From the NCBI RefSeq assembly GCF_900168265.1, contig NZ_FVZF01000015.1, forward strand, positions 18,931-82,930: a DNA stretch of 64,000 bases, written 5' to 3'. Below are positions 63,818 through 64,000 of the stretch, piece by piece. The stretch comes from Salegentibacter salarius. Its GTDB lineage: Bacteria; Bacteroidota; Bacteroidia; Flavobacteriales; Flavobacteriaceae. The notes beneath the pieces are model-generated. The model was not told the DNA's origin, searched no databases, and was given only the letters and a program-made list of their open reading frames with translations. Numbering within the stretch: the first letter of the stretch is position 1; each line of letters opens with the position of its first letter. The position numbers and the translations under genes are program-made.

Positions 63818-64000
63818 ACGATGAAGAGTTTGATCCTGGCTCAGGATGAACGCTAGCGGCAGGCCTAACACATGCAAGTCGAGGGGTAACATAGGAAAGC
63901 TTGCTTTTCTGATGACGACCGGCGCACGGGTGCGTAACGCGTATACAACCTACCTTTTAGCGGGGAATAGCCCAGGGAAACTTGGATTAATGCCCCATAG
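63818..64000 (+). rRNA. rrs: 16S ribosomal RNA, 5' part (continues beyond the window)
   Basis: TGAAGAGTTTGATCCTGGCT (63822 on) is the universal 16S start, followed by CAGGATGAACGCTAGCGGCA, CACATGCAAGTCGAG and a V1 loop. AATAGCCCAGGGAAACTTGG and ATTAATGCCCCATAG near the edge fit Flavobacteriaceae. The 5' end is set by alignment with E. coli position 8 at 63825. Just upstream, TTGTT and AACAA arms suggest the processing stem. Confidence 0.98.

Overview
The window is a chromosomal segment of a Bacteroidota bacterium, most likely a pigmented marine member of the Flavobacteriaceae (tentatively near Gramella, Salegentibacter or Zunongwangia). This rests on low GC, poor Shine-Dalgarno sequences, repeated use of the Bacteroidetes promoter (TTG, about 19-21 nt, TAnnTTTG), TonB receptors with carboxypeptidase-like N-terminal domains, a zeaxanthin-type crt cluster, and the first ~183 nt of a 16S rRNA gene at the right edge. 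I see no prophage, complete insertion sequence or CRISPR array. It is mostly core genome, with interest in regulatory sites, repeats and a few operons.

Layout. 1-9 kb: truncated TPR protein, outer-membrane barrel protein, PiT-like transporter, amidohydrolase lipoprotein, cyclophilin-FKBP fusion, peroxiredoxin, thioredoxin-like protein, CsaA. 9-14 kb (minus): lipoprotein, M14 peptidase, PUR-domain protein, ABC exporter. 14-17 kb: leucine dehydrogenase, nusB, DUF1573 lipoprotein, yajC. 17-22 kb: YdeI-like protein, pepT, pyrD, LysE exporter, HMG-CoA lyase. 22.5-28.7 kb: a probable iron-uptake operon (DUF4856 lipoprotein, imelysin lipoprotein, HTTM membrane protein, FecA-like TonB receptor). 28.8-35.2 kb: guaB, OmpH/Skp, SRPBCC protein, two periplasmic peptidyl-prolyl isomerase genes and a MoxR ATPase. 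35.5-38.5 kb: aconitase and a TlpA-like thioredoxin. 38.5-45.7 kb: a carH-like regulator heading crtI-crtB-crtZ-crtY, divergent from an SDR-aldehyde dehydrogenase pair.

45.7-46.2 kb: a minus-strand tRNA cluster (Lys, Lys, Leu) with duplicated tRNA 3' ends. 46.3-52.2 kb: aroK, phosphoribosyltransferase, methyltransferase, S4 protein, FKBP lipoprotein, PorT-like barrel and a split transketolase. 52.5-59.5 kb: tgt, LptF/G permease, accA, dnaB, a secreted protein often labelled asparagine synthetase B, and YjbQ. 59.7-63 kb (minus): thrS-infC-rpmI-rplT. 63.2-64 kb: three tandem rRNA promoters and the 16S start.

Main observations: (1) a repeat family whose hairpins carry a covarying two-base pair, several copies sitting in the loops of terminators; (2) tRNA-Lys 3'-end direct repeats flanking a 52-bp insert; (3) a common extended -7 element on stable-RNA promoters; (4) a CarH-type B12 regulator that keeps the B12 motifs but has Gln at the position of the light-state His ligand; (5) a signal peptide apparently encoded through the dnaB terminator; (6) an apparent AUA start for infC; (7) a Tgt lacking its zinc cysteines; (8) the imelysin-HTTM-FecA operon with a Fur-like dyad.
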